DNA of 62,954 nt from assembly GCA_910588905.1 (NCBI GenBank), contig CAJURZ010000015.1, positions 1-62,954 of the forward strand, written 5' to 3'. The DNA comes from an uncultured Eggerthellaceae bacterium. Lineage in GTDB: Bacteria; Actinomycetota; Coriobacteriia; Coriobacteriales; Eggerthellaceae. A program made the position numbers and the translations under genes. The notes beneath the pieces were generated by a model that had not been told where the DNA came from, ran no database searches, and worked only from the letters and a program-made list of their open reading frames with translations. Of this stretch, positions 36,001 to 43,432 are shown piece after piece (position 1 is the first letter of the stretch; each line of letters starts with the position of its first letter).

Positions 36001-37721
36001 ATCTTGATGACCTTGAACAGCGCATTCTTGATGACGGATATGGCCAGGCCAGCGGCGATGTCTCCCACCGTGGCCCCTTCCTTCTGAGCCTGCTTCACCC
36101 GGCTGTTCATGAACACGGTACAGCGGCTGCCCAGGTCCACCGGCGCCTTCGCCGAGATGGCCGTAGCCGCGAAATCCTGCACCTCCAAGCCGAGCCCGCT
36201 GGCGAAGCTCTCGATGAAGCTGCCGCAACCCGAAGAGCAGGCCTCGTTCAGCATGATGGAATCGATCACGCCGTCCTTCACCCGCAAGCATTTCATGTCC
36301 TGGCCACCGATGTCCAAGATGAACTCCACCCCGGGCAGCATCTCTTGGGCACCGCGCAGATGGGCCACCGTCTCTATCTCACCGGAATCAACCTGCAGGG
36401 CCTCCAAGAGGAGTCTTTCGCCATAGCCAGTGACGGTGGAGTGGCCTATCCAAACCAGATCCTCCCCCGTTTCCCCGGCCTTGGGCAGGCTGGCGTAGAG
36501 ATCTGCCAGCGCCGCCTTCGCACACCCCAGGACATCTCCCTTATTGGAAGCATAGGTGGACCAGAGAAGCTCTCCATCCCGTCCGATGAGAGCAGCCTTG
36601 AAGGTGGTGGAGCCAGCATCTATCCCCAGATAGGCTGCTCCCCGATAGTCTGCCAAGGAACCCCGACGCACCTTCTCTTGGGCATGGCGCTCCAAGAACC
36701 CTTGACGCTCTTCTTCGGAGGCGAACAGCGGAGAGAGCCTATCCACCTCAGAGCCCTGGATATCCCCCAGCCCCTCCAACCGACTGAGCACATCCTTGAG
36801 CGTTTCGACCTTCGCGCCATCCCGCGCTCCAGCGATGGCTGCCCCGCAGGCAACGAACAGATGGGCATTCGCCGGAACGATGATGGCCTCATCCTCAAGC
36901 TCCAGCGTCTCGTAGAAGCGACGACGCAACTCTGGTAGATACTGGAGCGGACCGCCCAGGAACGCCACGTTCCCACGGATGGGCCGCCCACAGGCCAAGC
37001 CGGAGATGGTCTGGGTGACCACGGATTGGAAGATGGAAGCGGCTATGTCCTCCCGCTTCGCACCTTCATTCAGCAGGGGCTGCACATCCGTCTTAGCGAA
37101 CACGCCGCAGCGGCTGGCGATGGGGTAGATGGTGCTGTGACTCTTCGCCAACTCATTCAACCCACCCGCATCCGTGTCCAAGAGCGCTGCCATCTGGTCT
37201 ATGAAAGCCCCCGTGCCCCCAGCACAGGTGCCGTTCATGCGCTGCTCGATGCCACCGTCGAAGTAGATGATCTTGGCGTCTTCGCCGCCCAGCTCGATGG
37301 CTACATCCGTTGTGGGGATGAAGGTCTCCACGGCGGTCTTGGAGGCGATGACCTCTTGGATGAACTTCACATCAAGCCACTGGGAGAGCAGAAGGCCGCC
37401 TGATCCCGTGATGGCGATGGTCATGGGGTTGACGGGGAACTCTTGGGCAGCCTGGCGCAGCACGTCGATGATGGTGGCCCGCACATCCGCATGATGGCGC
37501 TGATACACTGACCAAAGGCACTCATCCCGGGAGTTCAGCACAGCGAGCTTGACCGTGGTGGAGCCCACGTCTATGCCGATATGCAAGGAAGCGCCTGGAC
37601 CTTCTGGGGCGCCCGAAGCCACCTCTGACGTTATAGCCTGCACCGAATCGCTCTCATCATTCTCATCACTCTTCGCTCTGGTGTCCGACGGCAAGGTAAC
37701 GTACTTGGATTGTCTGCTCAT
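33009..37721 (-). CDS. Giant 2-hydroxyacyl-CoA dehydratase activase-like protein (two ASKHA domains)
   Basis: 1570-residue cytosolic protein. Two BadF/BcrA-type ATPase domains in tandem: the first begins LHIGIDVGSTTVK (residue 46) with Cys166 in GTCAGGTGAF and Cys205 in SRCGVF; the second begins YLGIDAGSTTFK (about 364) with C495/C499 in EACSSGCGSF. A cysteine motif CKGCSNSC near residue 700 may bind a metal. Then come a DUF2229 domain (PRALNMYENYPFWFTF) and a C-terminal domain related to the dehydratase D subunit (VGEILVKFHPTANNQ). In enzyme activases a 4Fe-4S cluster bridges a dimer and drives ATP-dependent electron injection. These giant forms are common in anaerobes, but their client is unknown, and no dehydratase alpha/beta subunits are adjacent. 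ATG 37721 has GGGAGAG 5-6 bases upstream. Confidence 0.9.
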   Translation of the reverse strand: MSRQSKYVTLPSDTRAKSDENDESDSVQAITSEVASGAPEGPGASLHIGIDVGSTTVKLAVLNSRDECLWSVYQRHHADVRATIIDVLRQAAQEFPVNPMTIAITGSGGLLLSQWLDVKFIQEVIASKTAVETFIPTTDVAIELGGEDAKIIYFDGGIEQRMNGTCAGGTGAFIDQMAALLDTDAGGLNELAKSHSTIYPIASRCGVFAKTDVQPLLNEGAKREDIAASIFQSVVTQTISGLACGRPIRGNVAFLGGPLQYLPELRRRFYETLELEDEAIIVPANAHLFVACGAAIAGARDGAKVETLKDVLSRLEGLGDIQGSEVDRLSPLFASEEERQGFLERHAQEKVRRGSLADYRGAAYLGIDAGSTTFKAALIGRDGELLWSTYASNKGDVLGCAKAALADLYASLPKAGETGEDLVWIGHSTVTGYGERLLLEALQVDSGEIETVAHLRGAQEMLPGVEFILDIGGQDMKCLRVKDGVIDSIMLNEACSSGCGSFIESFASGLGLEVQDFAATAISAKAPVDLGSRCTVFMNSRVKQAQKEGATVGDIAAGLAISVIKNALFKVIKIRDPHDVGTRVIVQGGTFLNDAVLRAFEQLSEVNAVRPDIAGNMGAFGAALLARDRHLSLRGVEGGSGQERRSLPSTPSDIPAETDQRTQSEPLAQAEQAKSSLLSLEEILALEPTHRTVRCKGCSNSCLLTVNDFGKDEQTGKHRRFITGNRCEKGESLGTGSQGSSVPNLFAWKSQRLFDHYTPLSEEEATRGTVGIPRALNMYENYPFWFTFFTNLGYRVILSDPSNKKTYEAGIESMPSESVCYPAKLSHGHIMDLLEKEPDFIWMPCSKWERQEDETAGNHFNCPIVASYPEALRLNIDELKDSSTAFVSPWLPYDNKEKLKERLYKELSRTYKDPVMKMGRHLTQTEIDDAVDAAWAEDEAFKRDVRRKGTETLAWMEETGTHGIVLAGRPYHQDPEINHAIPELLTSFGLAVLTEDSIAHLGQLERPIRVVDQWMYHTRLYAAAKVVTQRKDLDMIQLNSFGCGLDALTTDQVQEVLEAAGKVYTVLKIDEVSNLGAARIRVRSLLAALKDQADEAAEAEADAKAQQRGCPAASITVQDIDALVPESFTQKADGVRVEAEVIQREAGSTEFARPQFTQQMKDEGYTILAPQMAPIHFELLLPIFHANGYNLELLPSVDTGAVDAGLKYVNNDICYPSILVTGQIMEAVTSGEYDTDKLAVLITQTGGGCRATNYISLIRKALKAAGLGHIPVIALSFKDLGEVNPGFKVTPAMLYQAIFALQYGDLLMMCLYRTRPYEVEPDSAQRLFDHWMGVAKEQVARGVKMAEFKRTVNQIVDDFDTLPLQGEGTKPRVGVVGEILVKFHPTANNQIVEQIEAEGCEAVVPGLIEFFLFGIAGGIFQRQIGKSAKGALGSRIGLAAVKHLRRPVMEALKRSQRFHPPADIYELAEYASEILSLCNSMGEGWLLTAEMVELIRSGCPNVVCTQPFACLPNHVVGKSVIKELRRRYPESNIVAVDYDPGASEVNQLNRIKLMIAVAKANLAEKRGSRP

Positions 37722-37817
37722 GCCACTCTCCCAAGCTGCATCTTCTCTTTGGGTTGCATTCTACTGGACGGGCTTCGGTTTGCCTATGGCTTCACGAAAT
37801 GATTAGAACATCCGTTC

Positions 37818-39047
37818 CTATGGTTCCAGCACCGCGATATTCTCGATATGATCGGTATGCGGGAACATATCCACCGGCTGGATGGCTCGCAGAGCATACC
37901 CCTGCTCCTCCAGCTGAGCCACATCCCGTTCCTGGGTGCTGGGATCGCAGGAGATGTAGACGATGCGCTTCGGGCGAAGACCGCCTAAAGCGCGGAGGAA
38001 TTCAGGGGTGGAACCCGCCCGAGGAGGGTCCATCAGCACGATGAGATCATCTTGGACTGGATTCTTTCCCTCTGAGGCAGCTTTACGATCAGAGAGGGCC
38101 TGCCGATCAGCTGCAAGCTGCTGGAGGAACACCGTGGCGTCTTCGCAATGAAAGCGAGCTTGGCTGACGCCGTTGTGCTGAGCGTTCTGACGCGCATCCG
38201 TCACCGCGCTGAGAATCGCCTCGACCCCGATGACCTGCCCCGCGCCGCGCTTCGCCGCCACTAACCCGATGGTGCCTGTGCCGCAGTAGGCATCGATCAC
38301 GGTATCTTGGGCCCCTGCCTGCGCCAGGGCCACCGCCTCCTCATAGAGCACCTCGGCCTGGACGGCGTTCACCTGATAGAAAGAGCTGGAGGATATGCGG
38401 AAGCGCAAGCCGCACAGGTCATCCAGGATGAAACCGGGGCCGTAGAGCACCCGTTCCTCATCACCCAAGATGACATTGGTCTGGCGCCTGTTCACGTTCT
38501 GGATGACGGTGGTCACCTCAGGAACGAGACGGACCAGCTCACGACAGAAGGCCTTAGAGGAAGGAAACTCGTCTCCGTTGGTGACCAAGGTGACCAAGAG
38601 CTCTCCGGTGCGCCCCGCTCGCACCACCCCATGGCGCAGGAACCCCCTCCCCGTCTTCTCATCGTAAGGAGGGATCTTCCGCTTCTCCATGAGCTGGCGG
38701 ATGGCAAGCGTGACCTGCTTGGCCGAGCGGTTCTCCAAAAGACAGCCCTCTGTGGGGATGATCCGGTGGCTACCGGAGGCATACATCCCTGTCACCACCC
38801 CTCGGCTGCCGCGCTGCCCCTTGCGGTGGCGACGACTGCCAGGAGCGTAGGGGGCGATGACCTTGTTCCGATAGTAGAAGGGATCCTCCATCCCCAGGAT
38901 GGGCCTGATGAGCTGCGCCCGGGCCGCTTGGGGGAAGAGCTGCTCTATCTGCCGTTGCTTGAGAGCCAACTGCTCCTCATAGGGCACATCCAGCTGCTGG
39001 CACGCACCGCACCGGCCGAAGGCGTCGCAGAAAGGCGTCGAGGTCAT
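37818..39047 (-). CDS. RNA (uracil-C5) methyltransferase, RlmD/RlmCD-like, Fe-S type without TRAM
   Basis: SAM-dependent rRNA methyltransferase of 409 residues. It begins directly with the cluster cysteines C7, C13, C16 (FCDAFGRCGACQQ), with a fourth in TEGCLLE, so a 4Fe-4S cluster is likely, but the usual N-terminal TRAM domain is missing. SAM motif DAYCGTGTIGL, then LMDPPRAG and the catalytic nucleophile in YISCDPSTQERD. Start one base after the MATE stop. A second paralog lies at 57475 with the opposite feature set. Target uridine unknown. Confidence 0.9.
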   Translation of the reverse strand: MTSTPFCDAFGRCGACQQLDVPYEEQLALKQRQIEQLFPQAARAQLIRPILGMEDPFYYRNKVIAPYAPGSRRHRKGQRGSRGVVTGMYASGSHRIIPTEGCLLENRSAKQVTLAIRQLMEKRKIPPYDEKTGRGFLRHGVVRAGRTGELLVTLVTNGDEFPSSKAFCRELVRLVPEVTTVIQNVNRRQTNVILGDEERVLYGPGFILDDLCGLRFRISSSSFYQVNAVQAEVLYEEAVALAQAGAQDTVIDAYCGTGTIGLVAAKRGAGQVIGVEAILSAVTDARQNAQHNGVSQARFHCEDATVFLQQLAADRQALSDRKAASEGKNPVQDDLIVLMDPPRAGSTPEFLRALGGLRPKRIVYISCDPSTQERDVAQLEEQGYALRAIQPVDMFPHTDHIENIAVLEP

Positions 39048-39048
39048 C

Positions 39049-40404
39049 TCACATCGCCTTCGACGGCTTCGGCTTCAAGAACCCATATTTGCGCCCCAAC
39101 GCGAAGACGAATACGAGGGTGACCACCAACGATGCCAGCTCGGCCACGCTGATAGACCACCAGATGCCGCCGATCCCGAAGGCCAAGGGCATGAGCAGCA
39201 CGCAGCCGCATTCGAAGACGAGAGACCGGAGCAGGGCGATCACAGCAGACACCACCCCGTTGCCCAGGGACGTGAACAACGCCGATCCGTAGATGGAGAC
39301 CCCCATGAGGGAATAGGCCACCGCATAGATGCGGAAGCTCTCGACCGTCAAGCGGTGCAAGCCCTCATCGTAGCTGACGAAGATATCCGCGATGACCTCT
39401 GCGGATACCTCGGCCAGCAGGAACATCAGGATGCCGCCTATCAGCACGAACAGGATGCTCTTCCGGAAGATGTTCTGCATCTCAGCGGGCTTCTGAGCCC
39501 CATACTGGAAGCTCATGAGGGGGCTCGAGCCCATGGCATAGCCCAAGAAGATGCCCGCGAAGATCATGGCAACGTACATGATGACCCCATAGGCCGCCAC
39601 GCCATCCTCGCCGATATAGCGCATGAGCTGGAGGTTGTAGAGCACACTGACGATGGACATGGCGATGCTGGTCACCATCTCCGACATGCCGTTGAAGCAG
39701 GCGCGCCCGAGGATCCTTCCCTTGAAGGGAGCGCGAACGAATCTGAGGAAGCTAGGATTCTTCCGAGCGAAGTAGATGAGGGGAATGCCACCACCCAGGA
39801 TCTCGCTCACATTCGTGGCCAGCGCAGCCCCCACGAGCCCTAGACCCATGACCCCCACGAGCAACGCATCCAACACGATGTTCATGCATCCCGCCAGCAG
39901 CACCACATAGAAGCCCACCTGGGGCTTGCCAGCGGTGACGAAGAAGCTCTGGAATACGTATTGCAGCACGAAGAAGGGCAGCGTCGCAAAGACCATCCGC
40001 CCGTACAGCCCGCAGTCGGCCAGCATCTGGCCTTCGGCCCCCATGAGCGCGCAGAGAGGCTCGGCCACCAGGATCCCTAAGATGCAGAGGATGACACCTA
40101 AGGCCGCCGATGAGTAGACCAGCATGGTGAAGGCGCGGTTCGCAGCCGCATCGTCTCCTTCGCCCCGCGTCTTCGCCACGATGGCAGAACCGCCCGTACC
40201 CACCATGAAGCCCACCGCCGAGGGGATCATGATGATGGGCATGACGAAGTTCACCGCCGCGAACGCGGTCTTCCCTGCAAAATTCGAAACGAACAGGCCA
40301 TCCACCACGCCATAGATGGATGTGAAGATCATCATGGCGATGGAGGGGAGCGTGAAGCGCATGAGCGCTCCCCAGGTAAAATGGCGTCCCATGTCCTGGG
40401 TCAT
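39049..40404 (-). CDS. MATE family efflux transporter
   Basis: Multidrug/oligosaccharidyl-lipid/polysaccharide superfamily exporter of 451 residues with 12 predicted membrane segments; the N-lobe start SIAMMIFTSIYGVVDGLFV and the later ALATNVSEILGG are typical. Likely uses a Na+ or H+ gradient; substrate unknown. ATG 40404 (MTQDMGRHFTWG) has GGCGGGG a few bases upstream; the longer frame to 40437 adds only a polar tail. Likely coupled to the RNA methyltransferase one base downstream. Confidence 0.9.
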   Translation of the reverse strand: MTQDMGRHFTWGALMRFTLPSIAMMIFTSIYGVVDGLFVSNFAGKTAFAAVNFVMPIIMIPSAVGFMVGTGGSAIVAKTRGEGDDAAANRAFTMLVYSSAALGVILCILGILVAEPLCALMGAEGQMLADCGLYGRMVFATLPFFVLQYVFQSFFVTAGKPQVGFYVVLLAGCMNIVLDALLVGVMGLGLVGAALATNVSEILGGGIPLIYFARKNPSFLRFVRAPFKGRILGRACFNGMSEMVTSIAMSIVSVLYNLQLMRYIGEDGVAAYGVIMYVAMIFAGIFLGYAMGSSPLMSFQYGAQKPAEMQNIFRKSILFVLIGGILMFLLAEVSAEVIADIFVSYDEGLHRLTVESFRIYAVAYSLMGVSIYGSALFTSLGNGVVSAVIALLRSLVFECGCVLLMPLAFGIGGIWWSISVAELASLVVTLVFVFALGRKYGFLKPKPSKAM

Positions 40405-40644
40405 GGATCCCCGCCTTTCTTTTTGAGTGAGCACCATACGCTAGGAGGCCCCTAAAGGCAAACCGTGGGGACCGGATGCTGACCGAGCGCCCCCTCCTGC
40501 CTCCTTCGGTGTCTGCTTGGCAACGAAGGAGACATGGTCCGGTTATCGAACGCCATCGCTGCCGACCGCCATCCGCGCTCGCCCTATGGTGATGGGCAGG
40601 CAAGATCCAGAGGAAGCGACACGATCACGAGCAAAAGGGGCGTC

Positions 40645-42075
40645 ATGGAGGCCAAAGCGGCGGTAGCGCAGCAGGGCAAGACCACTGAATGGAAGCTGAT
40701 CGTCTTTCTCTTCGGCTGCAACCTCCTCGCATCCTTCATGCAATCCATCATGAACATCGCCCTGGATCAGGTGGCATCCGAATTCCACATCCATCTTGCC
40801 GAGGCCAACCTCGTGATCATCGCCTTCTCCATCGTAGCGGGCACCGTGATCACGACGGCCGCCTCGGTCATGAAGCGCTTCGGGCTGCGCAAGGTGATGC
40901 TCTTCGGTTTGGCTTGCGGCTTCACCGGATCCCTGCTAGGGTGCTTCGCCTGGTGCTTTCCCGTCATGGTGGTAGCCCGGGTGATTCAGGCCATCACCAC
41001 CGGCCTCTACTTCCCTGTCATCAATGAAGCGCTCCTCGTGCTGTCTCCGAAGGGCAAAGCCGGGGTCCTCCTTTCGGTGAACAGCGGAGTGATCGGCGTG
41101 GGACTCGCCTTCGCTCCCCCCATTGCCGGGGTCGTGCTCACCTACGCGGGCCTGCGTCCTCTCTTCCTGGTGCCCGTGGTGCTCTCAGCGGTGCTCTTCA
41201 TCTTGGGCCTCTTCGTGGTCCACGACATCGTCGGCCGCGAAGACCGTCCCATCGACGGCATAAGCATCCTGCTGAGCTTCTTGGGGTTGGGCCTGTTCAT
41301 GACAGGGCTGAACGAGGTATCCCACTACGGCTGGCCCATGGTGGCCCTCATGGGGGCAGGGCTAGCCGTATCGGGTCTCTTCATCTGGCGCCAATGCCGC
41401 ATCCAGCACCCGCTGCTGGACCTGCGCCCCTTCAAGACGAAAGCGTTCGCTTCCGGAGAGACGTTAGTAGTGCTGGCCTATATGGGTAGCATGTACCTGA
41501 GCCTGCTCGTACCCCTGTTCCTGGAAGGGGCGGCGGGCTGCACCCCCTTCGTCGCTGGCTGCATCCTCACCGTGCCCATCCTCTGCTACGCCGTGGCCTG
41601 CTTCGCCAGTGGAAAGATCCTGGGACGCCATGGGGTCTGGCCATTGGTTCCCTTGGGATTCGCAGTGGTGCTAGGAGGATTCATCGTCTTGTTCGCCACC
41701 CTCTCCTTGACCAACAGCATCATCGTGGCCGCCTGCACCGCCCTTGTCTATGGCGGCATCGGCATCTTCTATCCCGCCGTGAAGAGCGTGGATCTGGAGG
41801 TCTTACCCGATGATCTCTCCTCTAACGGCTCCTCCATCCATTCTACGCTGGTGCAGGTAGCCGGCTGCATATCATCAGCGCTCTTCGTAGGGATCATGTC
41901 GGGGAGCGTGGAAGCCCAACTGGCCGTCGGTGCCACTAAGGCTCAGGCCTATGCCTCCGGCTTCGCCCATACGCTACCCATCGAGATAGCCCTCATCGTA
42001 GCAGCCTTGGGGCTTTCCTTGATCTATGTGAGACAAGTGCGCGCCTTCATCCAAGCCCATCCCGAAGAACGCTGA
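40645..42075 (+). CDS. MFS transporter, DHA2-like drug:H+ antiporter
   Basis: 476-residue membrane protein with about 14 hydrophobic segments, the hallmark of the DHA2 (EmrB/QacA) branch. The TM1 region (IVFLFGCNLLASFMQSIMNI) and the VVARVIQAITTGLYFPVINE motif C-like region agree. ATG 40645 has AAGGGG 4 bases upstream; the open frame to 40534 encodes a polar non-membrane tail and is not used. Divergent from the MATE gene and convergent with the solute-binding lipoprotein gene, with only 10 bases between the two stop codons. Confidence 0.87.
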   Translation: MEAKAAVAQQGKTTEWKLIVFLFGCNLLASFMQSIMNIALDQVASEFHIHLAEANLVIIAFSIVAGTVITTAASVMKRFGLRKVMLFGLACGFTGSLLGCFAWCFPVMVVARVIQAITTGLYFPVINEALLVLSPKGKAGVLLSVNSGVIGVGLAFAPPIAGVVLTYAGLRPLFLVPVVLSAVLFILGLFVVHDIVGREDRPIDGISILLSFLGLGLFMTGLNEVSHYGWPMVALMGAGLAVSGLFIWRQCRIQHPLLDLRPFKTKAFASGETLVVLAYMGSMYLSLLVPLFLEGAAGCTPFVAGCILTVPILCYAVACFASGKILGRHGVWPLVPLGFAVVLGGFIVLFATLSLTNSIIVAACTALVYGGIGIFYPAVKSVDLEVLPDDLSSNGSSIHSTLVQVAGCISSALFVGIMSGSVEAQLAVGATKAQAYASGFAHTLPIEIALIVAALGLSLIYVRQVRAFIQAHPEER

Positions 42076-42085
42076 TCACCGCCGT

Positions 42086-43432
42086 TCAAGCGTGGAGCTG
42101 GCTGGCGGCCTTCCCCTCTTCGATAGCAGCATTGCATTGCTCGTCAAGGGCCGCTGCGGCCTCCTCAGGCGTGACAGCACCCGTGAGCAGGTCATGGATA
42201 TGCCGATGGAATATCTCCCGCACGGCTCGGGTGTCTGGATTGCTCCCCGTGAAGTCTACGACGTTCTCCCTGTTCTTCGAGAAGAGGTCGTATGCCAGGA
42301 TGTCGTCCCCATAGCGCTCAGCCACGCTCCGGGAAGCCGGAAGCGCCCCCGCAGAGAGGTCCATCAGCTCTTCGTTCTGGTAGACATGGGTCAGGAAATC
42401 CTTCGCCACCTGCACCTTCTCTGGGTCACCGTTGTCGAACACCTCGAAACCGGAGATGAAGATGGTGGCACAGCCTGAGCCGCTCCCCGGGAAGTTCACC
42501 AACCCGACGCGATCACCGTAGCGGCCCAAAGAGGCGTTGTTGACCATATAGATGGCCAGCTGCCCTTCACGGAAGAGGCTAGAGCAATCCTCTATCTCCA
42601 GATTCTCGCTATGGGGAGGGAACCAGCCGCGATCAACGCCCTCTTGGATCCAGCGGAGAGCAGCTATGCCCTCAGGGGTGTTCAGATGGAAGCGATCTTC
42701 CTCATCGAAGAAGCTGGAGCCCGCAGAGCGCAGAAGCGTCATGATGTGAGTATCTCCCTGAGAGCTTCCGGCATACATCATCATGGGGTAGACCGCTTCA
42801 GGGAGGTTCTGCGCCAAGGTATCCAAGATGGCAGTCCATTCCTCCAGCGTCCAGGAGGTGATGGCACCCTCTTCGATGTACTCCTCCAACCCGGCTTGGA
42901 TGAACAGCTCCTTGTTGTAAGCCAGTACGTTCTGCCGAGACAGATAGGGCATCATGTACAGATGGTCATCCATGGTGCTCATGGGCAGGAGATGAGGGAA
43001 GAGGTCTTCGCGGAGTTCTCCTTCTACCACATCATCCAAAGGCACCACCTTGCCTGTATGGATATAGGTGGAGATGTTGAAGAAATCCCCGTAGAGGATA
43101 TCAGGGCTGTCTTCGGTTCCCAGAGCCTGCTCCACAGCCTCATCATACTGATTCTGCTCGAAGACCTGAACATCTACGATGACGGGCTTTCCCTCATAGC
43201 TCTCCTCGAAGGAGCGAGCCATGCGATTGATGACCTGGTCGATCTGGGTGGTGGTATCGTCGAACACCACGTCATGGCCCGTGCGGGGCACCTTGATGCT
43301 GAGATGGACGGCCTCTTCGGCTTGGGGGCCGCAGGCCCAGAGCAGACCCGACCCCAGCACCAGCATGCCAAGGATCAGAAGCCGTGCCCGTCGGACCAGA
43401 CCCGCACCCAAAGCCCCTTTCGCACCGCTCAT
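42086..43432 (-). CDS. Orphan extracellular solute-binding lipoprotein (ABC family 1)
   Basis: 448-residue lipoprotein: signal peptide with lipobox LLWAC (acylated Cys34), then a two-lobe binding fold of the sugar/oligosaccharide SBP type (DILYGDFFNISTYI, the DDHLYMMPYLSRQNVLAYNKELF hinge region, FREGQLAIYMVNN). Glycan, sugar or related ligand binding is the family expectation. No ABC permease or ATPase gene is adjacent. Instead its ATG overlaps the stop of a hybrid histidine kinase by four bases, suggesting it feeds ligand information to that sensor. It is the last gene on this strand before a convergent transporter. Confidence 0.85.
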   Translation of the reverse strand: MSGAKGALGAGLVRRARLLILGMLVLGSGLLWACGPQAEEAVHLSIKVPRTGHDVVFDDTTTQIDQVINRMARSFEESYEGKPVIVDVQVFEQNQYDEAVEQALGTEDSPDILYGDFFNISTYIHTGKVVPLDDVVEGELREDLFPHLLPMSTMDDHLYMMPYLSRQNVLAYNKELFIQAGLEEYIEEGAITSWTLEEWTAILDTLAQNLPEAVYPMMMYAGSSQGDTHIMTLLRSAGSSFFDEEDRFHLNTPEGIAALRWIQEGVDRGWFPPHSENLEIEDCSSLFREGQLAIYMVNNASLGRYGDRVGLVNFPGSGSGCATIFISGFEVFDNGDPEKVQVAKDFLTHVYQNEELMDLSAGALPASRSVAERYGDDILAYDLFSKNRENVVDFTGSNPDTRAVREIFHRHIHDLLTGAVTPEEAAAALDEQCNAAIEEGKAASQLHA

